In this document: piece after piece, positions 5,945-14,582 of the stretch
Numbering within the stretch: the first letter of the stretch is position 1
Layout of the letters: each line of letters begins with the position of its first letter
The notes under the pieces: generated by a model
Seen by the model: the letters and a program-made list of their open reading frames with translations, nothing else
What the model was told of the DNA's origin: nothing
The model's database searches: none
From: Oscillospiraceae bacterium
Lineage (GTDB): Bacteria > Bacillota > Clostridia > Oscillospirales > UBA929
Direction: 5' to 3'
DNA: 14,739 nt
Assembly: GCA_009777435.1 (NCBI GenBank)
Contig: WRLW01000013.1
Location: 1 to 14,739 of the forward strand
Translations under genes and position numbers: made by a program

Positions 5945-8542
5945 ATGCTACAAAAGAACAATGACAATAACGGCAATACTAAAAAAAAGCCGGCCGCCGA
6001 TAACACAGCGGCCATCAACGCCGCCTCCGTAAAGGCCCGCCCGCTGCCGTACGCCACGGCGGCCGGGATTGCGCCGCCGTTTGCGGAGGACGATATGGAT
6101 ATGCCCTACGGCGCTTACGAGGACTATGGGCACCTGTCGCCGTCGGCGCAGGAGATGCGCCGCGCCATAATAGGCAAAACATACCGCCATTTCGCCAGAG
6201 ACGTGCAAACGGCGTCGCGCGAGCAGCTGTTCCGCGCCTGCGCGCTGGTCATAAAGGACAGGATATCACTAAGGCTGCCCAAAACGCTGGAGGAACACGC
6301 CAAGCGCGGCGAGCGCCAGGTTCATTATCTGTCGTTAGAGTTCCTGCTCGGGCGCTCGCTGGCCAAAAACGCCTTTAATCTGGGGATATACGACGATATG
6401 AAGGACGCCCTTGAGTCTTTAGGCGCCGACATATCCGACATCACCGAAACCGAGCCGGACGCCGGGTTAGGCAACGGCGGCCTCGGGCGGCTCGCGGCTT
6501 GCTACCTCGATTCGCTGACCACGCTGGGAATACCCGCCACCGGCTACTCTATATGCTACCACTACGGCATATTCCGCCAGAAGATACTGGACGGCCAGCA
6601 GGTCGAGCTGCCCGACCCGTGGATGACCGTGGGCGACGTGTGGCTGATACCCAGCGTTGACGAAAGCGAGGAGATCCGCTTCGGCGGAACCGTTGAGGAA
6701 TACTGGGAAAACGACATGCTGCGCAAGCGGTTGGTCAACTATTCAAGCGTGCAGGCCGTGCCCATGGACATGCATGTGGCCGGATACGGCACAAAGCATG
6801 TAAACACCCTGCGCCTTTGGGACGCCAAGTCCGCCGACGTCCTCGACATGAGCCTGTTTTCGCGCGGCGAGTATATGAAGGCGGTCGAGCGCAACGCGAT
6901 GGCCGAGGTCATCTCCAAGATACTCTACCCCGAGGACAACCATTTCGAGGGCAAGCTGCTGCGCCTGCGCCAGCAATATTTCTTCGTGTCGGCCACCTTG
7001 CAAAGCATAGTGCGCAAGCACCGCGCGCAGTACGGGACGCTCGACAACTTCCATGTGCGCCACGTCATACACATCAACGACACGCACCCGACGCTCGTTA
7101 TACCCGAACTTATGCGCATACTGCTCGACGAGGAGTTCATGTTCTGGGAACACGCATGGGGCATAGTTTCGCGCACGGTCGCTTATACCAACCACACCGT
7201 GCTGGCCGAGGCGCTCGAATGTTGGCCGCAGGACATATTTGAAATGCTTCTGCCGCGCCTGTGGCAGATAATCTGCGAATGTAACGACCGCTATCTGCGT
7301 ATGCTGCGCGAGGCATACCCCGGCGACGTGGCGCGCCATTCCGTGATGGCCATCGTGTGGGACGGCCAGGTTCGCATGGCCAACCTGTGCGTATACGCCT
7401 GCTACGCCGTCAACGGCGTTTCACAGCTGCACAGCAATATATTGCGCAGCACCATCTTCAAGCCGGAGTTTGAGCTGTGGCCCGGCAAGTTTTACAATGT
7501 CACCAACGGCGTTGACCACAGGCGCTGGCTGGCGCAGATAAACCCCGGGCTTCATTCGCTGATATGCGAAGTCACCGGCTCGGACAGCTACCTCAAGCGC
7601 CCGACGGATCTTGAAAAGCTCGCAAAGGCCGCCGACAATCCGGGCGTGCAGAACCGCTGGGAGCATGTGAAGCGCTGGAACAAGTCCGACTTCTCCGACT
7701 GGCTGTTCAGGGCGCAGGGCGTGCGCGTTGACCCAGACACCCTGTTCGACGTTCAGGTAAAGCGCCTGCACGAGTATAAGCGCCAGCTGCTCAATGTCCT
7801 GCACATCATATCGCTTTACCAGCGCCTGCGCGACGACCCGAACGCGGATATCCAGCCGCGGACTTTCCTGATGGGCGCCAAGGCCGCGAGCGGATACCAT
7901 ATAGCCAAACGCATCATACAGCTCATAAACTCGCTGGCAAACGAGATCGAGCGCAACCCGCGCGTCAGCTCGATGCTGAGGCTGGTATTCCTCGAAAACT
8001 ACCGCGTCAGCATGGCCGAGCATCTGATGCCGGCGTCGGAGATCTCCGAGCAGATATCGCTCGCGGGCAAGGAGGCCTCGGGCACGGGCAACATGAAGTT
8101 TATGCTTAACGGCGCCGTCACGGTCGGGACGCTCGACGGCGCGAACGTGGAGATGTATGAGGTTCTCGGCCCGGACAACATATTCATCTTCGGGCTTACC
8201 ACGCAGGAGGTCGAGCAGATGCGCGAGACCGGATACAGCCCGCTTCAGTATTACGCGCAGAACCATGTGCTGAAGGAGGCCGTCGATCAGATAGCCGTCG
8301 GCTTCAGCGACGGCGAGAGCTATCAGGATATAGCCAACTCGCTTTTGCTCGGCAACCCGCCCGATACTTACATGCTGTGCGCCGATTTCGAGAGCTACCG
8401 GCTTTGCCAGCTCGACGCGGCCGCCGCCTACGCCGACCGCGGGCGCTGGAACCGCATGTCGATTATGAACACCGCGCAGGCGGGCGTGTTCGCGTCCGAC
8501 CGCTCGGTCACACAATATGCCAAGCATATCTGGAACGTATAG
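5945..8542 (+). CDS. glgP: Glycogen/maltodextrin phosphorylase (GT35)
   Basis: The enzyme splits alpha-1,4-glucans with phosphate to give glucose-1-phosphate in the cytoplasm, using pyridoxal phosphate. The 865-residue product carries YLSLEFLLGRSL (128-139), DAGLGNGGLGRLAACYLDSL (172-191), RLHEYKRQLLN (607-617) and the PLP site GTGNMKFMLNGA, with the cofactor lysine at K718. Family homology begins near residue 74 (IIGKTYRHF). The first 70 or so residues are an unusual extension, first Asn/Lys-rich, then Ala/Pro-rich, then acidic, probably disordered. I chose ATG at 5945, 12 nt after AAAGGGG, over an in-frame GTG at 5912 that would lie before that site and almost at the transcript start. The GH13 enzyme two genes downstream could supply or trim the linear glucan substrate. 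Confidence 0.96.
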   Translation: MLQKNNDNNGNTKKKPAADNTAAINAASVKARPLPYATAAGIAPPFAEDDMDMPYGAYEDYGHLSPSAQEMRRAIIGKTYRHFARDVQTASREQLFRACALVIKDRISLRLPKTLEEHAKRGERQVHYLSLEFLLGRSLAKNAFNLGIYDDMKDALESLGADISDITETEPDAGLGNGGLGRLAACYLDSLTTLGIPATGYSICYHYGIFRQKILDGQQVELPDPWMTVGDVWLIPSVDESEEIRFGGTVEEYWENDMLRKRLVNYSSVQAVPMDMHVAGYGTKHVNTLRLWDAKSADVLDMSLFSRGEYMKAVERNAMAEVISKILYPEDNHFEGKLLRLRQQYFFVSATLQSIVRKHRAQYGTLDNFHVRHVIHINDTHPTLVIPELMRILLDEEFMFWEHAWGIVSRTVAYTNHTVLAEALECWPQDIFEMLLPRLWQIICECNDRYLRMLREAYPGDVARHSVMAIVWDGQVRMANLCVYACYAVNGVSQLHSNILRSTIFKPEFELWPGKFYNVTNGVDHRRWLAQINPGLHSLICEVTGSDSYLKRPTDLEKLAKAADNPGVQNRWEHVKRWNKSDFSDWLFRAQGVRVDPDTLFDVQVKRLHEYKRQLLNVLHIISLYQRLRDDPNADIQPRTFLMGAKAASGYHIAKRIIQLINSLANEIERNPRVSSMLRLVFLENYRVSMAEHLMPASEISEQISLAGKEASGTGNMKFMLNGAVTVGTLDGANVEMYEVLGPDNIFIFGLTTQEVEQMRETGYSPLQYYAQNHVLKEAVDQIAVGFSDGESYQDIANSLLLGNPPDTYMLCADFESYRLCQLDAAAAYADRGRWNRMSIMNTAQAGVFASDRSVTQYAKHIWNV

Positions 8543-8548
8543 CGCCTT

Positions 8549-8563
8549 CCCGCCGCGGGCGGG
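8549..8563 (+). repeat. Short GC hairpin between glgP and metG
   Basis: CCCGCC (8549-8554) and GGCGGG (8558-8563) form a 6-bp stem with a 3-nt loop, 6 nt after the glgP stop. No T-run follows, so this is unlikely to terminate. It might stabilise the glgP 3' end or slow readthrough into metG. Confidence 0.35.
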
Positions 8564-8591
8564 ACGCGCCGCGTGATGGGAGATGAAACTT

Positions 8592-10505
8592 ATGGGCGAA
8601 CCTTATTTTATAACGACGGCGATAGCGTATACGCAGAGCAAGCCCCACGCGGGCAACGTGTATGAGGCGGTCTTGACCGACTGTCTGGCGCGTTTCCAGC
8701 GTTTGAGGGGCCGCGACGTGTTTTTCCTGACCGGCACCGACGAGCACGGGCAGAAGATACAGAAGCAGGCGGAGGGCGAGGGCGTTAAGCCCCAGAGCCT
8801 TGTAGACCGTCTGGCGGGCGAGGTGCGCCGCCAATGGGATCTGATGAATATCAGCTACGACCGCTTCATACGCACCACGGAGCCCGCGCACAAAAGCGCC
8901 GTTCAGAAGATTTTCAGGCGCTTTTATGAGCAGGGCGACATCTACAAAGGCTCTTACGACGGCCTGTACTGCGTACCCTGCGAGACCTTTTACACCGACA
9001 CCCAGGCGGACGGCGGCGGCGGAGCCTGCCCGTCGTGCGGCGCCGGGCTTACGCAGGCGTCTGAGGAGGCGTATTTTTTTAAGCTCGGGAAATACGCCGG
9101 CCGCCTTATGGAGCATATAGAGTCGCACCCCGATTTCATACAGCCGGTCTCGCGCCGCAACGAGATGATAGAAAATTTCCTGAAGCCCGGCCTTCAGGAT
9201 CTGTGCGTGTCGCGCACGTCGTTCACATGGGGCGTTCCGGTGGAATTCGACCCCGGGCATGTGGTATACGTCTGGATCGACGCGCTGTCCAACTATATCA
9301 CGGCGCTGGGCTATGACCCTTACGGGCAAAGCGGAGAGGAATTCGACCGCTGCTGGCCCGCGCGCGTTCAGGTCATCGGCAAGGACATCATGCGCTTCCA
9401 CACCATCTACTGGCCGATTATGCTTATGTCGCTCGGACTGCCGCTGCCCGAGACCGTTTTGGGGCACCCGTGGTTTTTGTTCAACGATGAGAAAATGTCG
9501 AAGTCAAAGGGCAACGTGCTGTACGCCGACGAGCTGGCCGGCGAATTCGGCGTTGACGCCGTGCGCTACTGTATGCTGCGCGAGATGCCGTTTGCGCAGG
9601 ACGCATCCATCACGCGCGAAAAGCTTATGGCGCGCATCAACTCCGACTTGGCCAACGACCTGGGCAACCTATTGTCGCGCACGGCGGCCATGGCCGAAAA
9701 ATACCTCGGCGGCGCCGTAAGCGCGGACGCGCCGCGCGACGAGTCCGGCCCGGACGCGGAGCTGAAAAGGACGGCCGCCGCCGCCGGCGAGGCCGCCGCC
9801 GCTTACTTCGACGGCTTTCAGACCCAAAACGCGCTGGCCGAGATCTGGAAGCTGATATCCCGCGCCAACAAGTATATCGACGAAACCATGCCTTGGGTTC
9901 TCGGCAAGTCGCCTGAAAACCTGCCGAGGCTGACCGCGGTGCTGTATAACCTGTGCGAAACGCTTAGGATGGTCTCTGTGTTCTGCGGCCCGGTCATGCC
10001 GGCCGCCGCCGCCGAGATGCGCAGGCGTCTGGGCGTCGCCGCCGAGCCGTCGTGGGCGCAGGCCGTGTGGAACGACCGCGGCTCGTTCAGCGTGGGCAGG
10101 GGAGAGCCTCTGTTCCCGCGCATCGAGGCCGTTGAAACGGCGGACGCCGGGCCTTCGGCGCCCAAGCCCGACAATATCCCGGATCAGATAGGCATCGAGG
10201 ATTTTATGCGAACGGATTTGCGTGTCGGAGAGGTGCTGTCGTGCCGGCGCGTCCCGAAATCCGACAAGCTGCTGGTGTTTGAAATAGACTTGGGCTGGGA
10301 AAAACGCAATATAGTGTCGGGCATAGCGGAATACTACGAGCCGGAGGCGCTCGTCGGGAAGCGAGTCGCGGTTGTGAGCAACCTGAAGCCCGTCAAGCTG
10401 CGCGGCGTGGAGAGCCAGGGTATGCTGCTGTGCGCCGAACACGGCGACAGGGTTGTGCTGATGGACGCGCCGGACAGCCTGCCGCCCGGCTCGAAGATAC
10501 GGTAA
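8592..10505 (+). CDS. metG: Methionine-tRNA ligase with C-terminal tRNA-binding domain
   Basis: This class I aminoacyl-tRNA synthetase charges tRNA-Met in the cytoplasm. The 637-residue form has the HIGH-type motif HAGN (19-22), zinc ligands C127/C130 and C146/C149, GTDEHGQKI (48-56), WIDALSNYI (228-236), the KMSKS loop (301-305), a helical anticodon-binding region (about 340-500) and an EMAP II-like tRNA-binding domain (about 533-637, IEDFMRTDLRVGEV). All expected residues are present. An ATG at 8583 abuts GGGAG directly, while the ATG at 8592 has it 9 nt upstream, so 8592 is chosen; the longer form would add only MKL. It sits 49 nt after glgP and 28 nt before the GH13 gene with no promoter seen in either gap, so it is probably part of the same transcript. 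Confidence 0.97.
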   Translation: MGEPYFITTAIAYTQSKPHAGNVYEAVLTDCLARFQRLRGRDVFFLTGTDEHGQKIQKQAEGEGVKPQSLVDRLAGEVRRQWDLMNISYDRFIRTTEPAHKSAVQKIFRRFYEQGDIYKGSYDGLYCVPCETFYTDTQADGGGGACPSCGAGLTQASEEAYFFKLGKYAGRLMEHIESHPDFIQPVSRRNEMIENFLKPGLQDLCVSRTSFTWGVPVEFDPGHVVYVWIDALSNYITALGYDPYGQSGEEFDRCWPARVQVIGKDIMRFHTIYWPIMLMSLGLPLPETVLGHPWFLFNDEKMSKSKGNVLYADELAGEFGVDAVRYCMLREMPFAQDASITREKLMARINSDLANDLGNLLSRTAAMAEKYLGGAVSADAPRDESGPDAELKRTAAAAGEAAAAYFDGFQTQNALAEIWKLISRANKYIDETMPWVLGKSPENLPRLTAVLYNLCETLRMVSVFCGPVMPAAAAEMRRRLGVAAEPSWAQAVWNDRGSFSVGRGEPLFPRIEAVETADAGPSAPKPDNIPDQIGIEDFMRTDLRVGEVLSCRRVPKSDKLLVFEIDLGWEKRNIVSGIAEYYEPEALVGKRVAVVSNLKPVKLRGVESQGMLLCAEHGDRVVLMDAPDSLPPGSKIR

Positions 10506-10533
10506 TCAAAACACTCTGATAAAGGTGATGTCA

Positions 10534-12444
10534 ATGGAATCCGGGACGTTTAAGGTCTTTGACTCGCGCGACTTGGCATACCGCAGCCCGTTTGGCGCGG
10601 CGCCTCAGGGCACGTCGGTTCATTTCGCGCTGCGCGCGCCGCGCGAGTGGGCCGCCGAACGCGTGACCCTGATGGTGTGGCACGACTTCGACGCCCGCAT
10701 GGAGGAAGTACCCATGCGGCCGGAGTCGAAAGACCGGCTGCAGGAAACCTGGCGCTGCGCGCTCGGCACATCGGAGGCTTTTGGGCCGCTGTGGTATCAC
10801 TTCCGCATAGAGCGCGCCGGAGAACCGGACATGTATTACGGCAACAACGACCGCTGCCGCGGCGGCGTGGGCAGACTGTATGACCGCGACCCCGCGGGTT
10901 ATCAGCTAACGGTTTACCGCCCTGACTACAAGACGCCCGAATGGTACGGCGGCGGCGTCACCTACCAGATATTCCCCGACCGCTTCCACCGCCTGTCCAT
11001 GCCGGAAACCGAGGGCATTGTGGGAGACCGCACGTTGCACCGCGACTGGTACGGCCTGCCCGACTTTCTGCCGGACGAGCACGGGGAGGTGCGCAACCGC
11101 GACTTCTTCGGGGGCAGCTTCGCCGGCATACGCGCCAAGCTGCCGTATTTGTACAAGCTCGGCGTTACAACCGTGTATTTCACCCCCATATTCGAGGCCG
11201 CGTCCAACCACCGCTACGACACGGCGGATTACCTCGCCGTTGACCCGATGCTCGGCACCGAGCGCGAGTTTATCGAGCTGTGCGAGATAGCGCTCAACGC
11301 CTATGGCATACGAATTATACTTGACGGCGTGTTTAACCACACAGGCTCGGATTCGCGCTACTTCAACGCCAAAGGCACCTACCCGGAGCCGGGCGCCTAT
11401 CAGTCGAAGGACTCGAAATATTATAACTGGTTCTGCTTTACGGACTGGCCGGACGATTATGAGGCTTGGTGGGGCATAAAAACACTGCCGCAGGTGAATG
11501 AAAGCCTGCCTGAATACATAGATTTTATAGCGCGCGGCAAAGACAGCGTGATCCGGCGCTGGCTGCGCGCGGGCGCGTCGGGCTGGCGGCTCGACGTGGC
11601 GGACGAGCTGCCGGACGAATTCATCGAGGAGATATACAAGGCCGTGCGCGAGGAGCGCCCGGACGGCGTGCTGCTGGGCGAGGTATGGGAGGACGCGACC
11701 AACAAGGTTGCCTATGGCAAGCGGCGGCGGTATATGCTGGGCGGCGGCCTTGACGGCGTTATGAACTACCCGTTCCGAAACGCGGTCATCACGTTTATAC
11801 GCGGCGAGGACGCGAGCCGGTTTGTCGAGGAAATGGAGTGTCTGCGGGAAAACTATCCCGCGCCGGCTTATGCCTCGCTGATGAACCTGATAGGCACCCA
11901 CGATTCGGCGCGCGCGCTGACAGTGCTGGGCTGCGCGCAGTCCGACTACCGGCTGCCCAAGTCCGAGCGGGCCGTCAAAACCTTCAGCCCCGCTGAACGC
12001 GCCGCCGCGGTCGAGCGCCTGATGATAGCCGCCGCCATACAGTTCGCCTTTCCCGGCTCGCCGCTTATCTGCTACGGCGACGAGGCGGGCATGGAGGGCT
12101 TTGAGGATCCGTTTAACCGCAGGTGTTATCCGTGGGGGCGGGAGGATAAGGAGCTGCTTGACTGGTACACGCGCTTAGGCGCCGCGAGGCGCGCCAGCGC
12201 GGCGCTTAGGTACGGCGGGATCCGCTGGCTGTGCGCCGAGGGCGGCCTGCTGGTCTTTGAGCGGGCGCTCGGCGGCGAAAGGGTGGTCGCGGCCGTCAAC
12301 CGCGATATGACGCGCGTGTGCCGGGAGCTGCCCTGGGAGCGCGATACGGCGCGCGATATGCTGTCAGGCTGTGTTTTAGGCGTTTCCGGCGGGGCTTTAA
12401 GGTTAGAGCTTGAGCCTATGACCGCGCTTTATATCACTGAATGA
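10534..12444 (+). CDS. GH13 alpha-glucan hydrolase (neopullulanase/maltogenic amylase-like)
   Basis: This 636-residue protein has no signal peptide. An N-terminal beta domain (about 1-130) with YRSPFGAAPQGT (16-27) resembles the starch-binding modules before cyclomaltodextrinase and pullulanase-type enzymes. The barrel starts with TYQIFPDRF (143-151). Catalytic regions are complete: DGVFNHTG (264-271), GWRLDVADELP (350-360) with nucleophile D354, LLGEVWED (380-387) with acid E383, and GTHDSAR (454-460) with D457. A short C-terminal beta domain ends the protein. It probably cleaves alpha-1,4 or alpha-1,6 bonds of maltodextrin, glycogen branches or cyclodextrin inside the cell; the exact specificity is not readable. 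In-frame GTG 10525, ATG 10528 and ATG 10534 compete; AAAGG (10521-10525) is 8 nt from 10534, which I prefer. The company of glgP supports a glycogen-breakdown role. Confidence 0.92.
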   Translation: MESGTFKVFDSRDLAYRSPFGAAPQGTSVHFALRAPREWAAERVTLMVWHDFDARMEEVPMRPESKDRLQETWRCALGTSEAFGPLWYHFRIERAGEPDMYYGNNDRCRGGVGRLYDRDPAGYQLTVYRPDYKTPEWYGGGVTYQIFPDRFHRLSMPETEGIVGDRTLHRDWYGLPDFLPDEHGEVRNRDFFGGSFAGIRAKLPYLYKLGVTTVYFTPIFEAASNHRYDTADYLAVDPMLGTEREFIELCEIALNAYGIRIILDGVFNHTGSDSRYFNAKGTYPEPGAYQSKDSKYYNWFCFTDWPDDYEAWWGIKTLPQVNESLPEYIDFIARGKDSVIRRWLRAGASGWRLDVADELPDEFIEEIYKAVREERPDGVLLGEVWEDATNKVAYGKRRRYMLGGGLDGVMNYPFRNAVITFIRGEDASRFVEEMECLRENYPAPAYASLMNLIGTHDSARALTVLGCAQSDYRLPKSERAVKTFSPAERAAAVERLMIAAAIQFAFPGSPLICYGDEAGMEGFEDPFNRRCYPWGREDKELLDWYTRLGAARRASAALRYGGIRWLCAEGGLLVFERALGGERVVAAVNRDMTRVCRELPWERDTARDMLSGCVLGVSGGALRLELEPMTALYITE

Positions 12445-12468
12445 TTCAAAAGGGAAAGGAAGATATGT

Positions 12469-12828
12469 GTGAGCGTTAAAATCAACGGCGAACGCGGCGA
12501 GATAACGCTGGCCAACGACGTGTTTATCACCATAAGCGGGTGGCTGGCCACAAACTGCTTCGGCGTACGCGGCATGGCGGCGAGGTCGGTGTCGGACGGT
12601 CTGGTGCAGCTGCTCCAGCGCGACAACCTCTCCAAAGGCATAAAGGTCAGCTTTTGCGAAAAAGGCACAGTCAGGATAGAGCTGCATATTATCGTGGAAC
12701 ACGGCGTCAATATCCCCGCGCTTTCCGAAGCCATCATGAACGAGGTGTCGTACCGCGTGAACCGGCTTACCGGCGTTGAGGTATCCGGTGTCGATGTTTT
12801 CGTGGACGCCATCACGACTGAGAAGTAA
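12469..12828 (+). CDS. yloU: Asp23/Gls24 (YloU-like) envelope stress family protein
   Basis: This 119-residue protein reads ISGWLATNCFGVRGMA (22-37), VRIELHIIVEHGVNIPAL (68-85) and VDVFVDAI at the end, the pattern of the Asp23 (DUF322) family. Family members are small cytoplasmic or membrane-associated proteins linked to cell-envelope homeostasis and stress; the molecular role is unclear. It has no signal peptide or membrane segment. The start is GTG at 12469, preceded by AAAGGAAG at a normal distance; nearby ATG 12465 and GTG 12467 are out of frame. It lies 24 nt after the GH13 gene and 16 nt before fakA. This pairing with fakA is conserved in many Firmicutes and is what identifies it as the yloU equivalent. 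Confidence 0.9.
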   Translation: MSVKINGERGEITLANDVFITISGWLATNCFGVRGMAARSVSDGLVQLLQRDNLSKGIKVSFCEKGTVRIELHIIVEHGVNIPALSEAIMNEVSYRVNRLTGVEVSGVDVFVDAITTEK

Positions 12829-12844
12829 GGGAGGGGCGGTTGTA

Positions 12845-14512
12845 TTGAACGGTTTCATAGACGGCGCGGCGTTTTGCCGCATATTCGCATCAGGAGCGGC
12901 GGCCATCGCGAACGCCGCTCAGGAGGTCAATGAGCTGAACGTATTCCCGGTGCCCGACGGCGACACCGGCTCCAATATGTCGATGACCATGAGCGCGGGG
13001 CTGAAGAACCTCAACGGCAGCTACGCCCACGCCGGGCAGGCCGCCGGTGCGGCGGCTCAGGGCCTGCTGCGCGGCGCGCGCGGCAATTCGGGCGTTATAC
13101 TGTCGCTGCTGTTCCGGGGCTTCGCAAAGGGCGTCAAGGAGCGCGAGAGCATCGACGGCACGGCGTTTGCCGCGGCCATGTCCGACGGCGTTGATACTGC
13201 GTACCGCGCGGTCATGAAGCCCGCCGAGGGCACCGTGCTTACGGTTACGCGGGTGTCGTCGCGCGCGGCGGTCATATACTCCGGGCGCGACTCCAACCTT
13301 GAGCGGGTAATGGAACACATGCTGGCGTGCGCCGAGGAGGCGGTCAAGGAGACCGTGACCCAAAACGAGGTGTTGGCCAAGGCCGGCGTGGTGGACGCGG
13401 GCGCTTATGGCTTTTGCATAATCCTGAAGGGTATGCTTGAAGCCCTGCGAGGCAATCCCGTACTGCCCGCGGACGATACGCAGCCGGCGTCGTCGGCGCG
13501 GTTTTCGGACTTCACGGATGAGGATATCCGTTTCGCTTATTGCACCGAGTTTATGGTCAAGCGCCCGCGCGCCGTACCCGGGCAGGACAACGACCCGTCC
13601 AGGCTGCGCGCCTATCTTGAGTCGTGCGGCGACAGTCTGGTGTTCGTGGAGGACGACGATATCATCAAAGTCCACGTTCACACCAACGACCCCGGCCGCG
13701 CCCTGACCCACGCGCTCCCGCACGGCGAGCTGACCGCCGTGAAAATAGAAAACATGCGCGAACAGCATACCGAGCAGATACTGCGGGAAAACGGCGGCCA
13801 AACCGCAAGCGTCCCCGGCGGGATCGCCGAAAAAGGCGCCGCGCCGCAAAAGGACGTTGGGTTTGTCAGCGTGTGCGCGGGCAAGGGATTAGAGGCGGTC
13901 ATGCGCGACCTCGGCGTTGACGAGGTGGTGGAGGGCGGCCAGACCATGAACCCCTCGACGCAGGATATACTTGACAAGATAAAGCTGGTGGGCGCGCGGA
14001 CGGTGTTTGTGCTTCCAAACAACAAAAACATTATTATGGCCGCCGAGCAGTGCGCCGCGCTGTCGGACAGGCAGATTATTGTCCTGCCCAGCAAAAGCGT
14101 TCCGCAGGGCATAGCGGCCATGCTCGCTTATAATGCCGGCGAGGACGCCGAGGCCAACCGCGCGGCCATGACCGGCGCGCTTAAGACCGTGACCACCCTG
14201 CAGATAACCGCGGCCGCGCGCGACTCCCAGTTCGACGGCAGCGACATAGCCGAGGGCGACAACATGCTCATGGCGGACGGCGCGCTCGCGTTCAGTCACC
14301 CGTCGCGCTTGGAGACCCTGCGGGCGGCGGCGGATATGGCCGCTAAAAAGGGAGCCGAGAATATAACCATATTCCTGGGCGACTGTATGGCCGGGGAGGG
14401 CGGCGAGGCCGAGGAGGCCGTCAGGATATTCGAGCGGTACGCGCCCGGCGCGTCGGTGATCTCGCTCGAGGGCGGCCAGCCGGTTTACTCATATATAATC
14501 TCAGTGGAATAA
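12845..14512 (+). CDS. fakA: Fatty acid kinase catalytic subunit (DAK2-domain, YloV/FakA)
   Basis: FakA phosphorylates fatty acids held by FakB proteins, feeding exogenous fatty acids into phospholipid synthesis. The 555-residue product has an N-terminal DhaL-like kinase domain with NVFPVPDGDTGSNMSMTM (32-49; metal/ATP aspartates D38 and D40), RGARGNSGVILS (76-87) and VDAGAYGF (183-190). A middle domain with KVHVHTNDPG (275-284) and a C-terminal DegV-like domain follow, with GGQTMNPST (364-372) and the typical ending GGQPVYSYIISVE. The start is TTG at 12845, 8 nt after AGGGAGGGG. A longer frame from 12776 would overlap the yloU gene by 53 nt and add a tail unlike the family. No fakB is visible in the window. 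FakA is essential for using host or environmental fatty acids in several Firmicutes. Confidence 0.95.
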   Translation: MNGFIDGAAFCRIFASGAAAIANAAQEVNELNVFPVPDGDTGSNMSMTMSAGLKNLNGSYAHAGQAAGAAAQGLLRGARGNSGVILSLLFRGFAKGVKERESIDGTAFAAAMSDGVDTAYRAVMKPAEGTVLTVTRVSSRAAVIYSGRDSNLERVMEHMLACAEEAVKETVTQNEVLAKAGVVDAGAYGFCIILKGMLEALRGNPVLPADDTQPASSARFSDFTDEDIRFAYCTEFMVKRPRAVPGQDNDPSRLRAYLESCGDSLVFVEDDDIIKVHVHTNDPGRALTHALPHGELTAVKIENMREQHTEQILRENGGQTASVPGGIAEKGAAPQKDVGFVSVCAGKGLEAVMRDLGVDEVVEGGQTMNPSTQDILDKIKLVGARTVFVLPNNKNIIMAAEQCAALSDRQIIVLPSKSVPQGIAAMLAYNAGEDAEANRAAMTGALKTVTTLQITAAARDSQFDGSDIAEGDNMLMADGALAFSHPSRLETLRAAADMAAKKGAENITIFLGDCMAGEGGEAEEAVRIFERYAPGASVISLEGGQPVYSYIISVE

Positions 14513-14545
14513 GGGAGCGTAAGATACGGGCATACTGACCGTAGT

Positions 14546-14564
14546 TTCCGTTTAACGGGCGGAA
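14546..14564. repeat. Nested palindrome upstream of the CBS-domain gene
   Basis: CCGTT-T-AACGG (14548-14558) is an 11-bp palindrome, and TTCCG (14546-14550) can alternatively pair with CGGAA (14560-14564). It lies in the 70-nt gap between fakA and the CBS gene, 18 nt before the ATG. No T-run follows and no promoter was found. It may be an operator or a weak hairpin, or chance. Confidence 0.25.
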
Positions 14565-14582
14565 CCATATCGGAAAGGACTG

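Noticed and set aside
7421..8527. 368-codon minus-strand frame opposite the 3' half of glgP
   Set aside because: It is antisense to strongly conserved phosphorylase motifs and shows no family features of its own.
8508..9467. 319-codon minus-strand frame spanning the glgP/metG junction
   Set aside because: It lies opposite metG catalytic motifs and has no protein-family signal.
10906..11901. 331-codon minus-strand frame opposite the GH13 barrel
   Set aside because: The plus-strand frame carries all GH13 catalytic regions, so this is a shadow.
12776..12844. Longer N-terminus for fakA
   Set aside because: It would overlap yloU by 53 nt and add 23 residues unlike the family; TTG at 12845 has a strong, well-spaced ribosome site.
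12890..13849. 319-codon minus-strand frame opposite fakA
   Set aside because: It has an Arg/His/Gly-rich composition with no motifs, opposite a well-identified gene.
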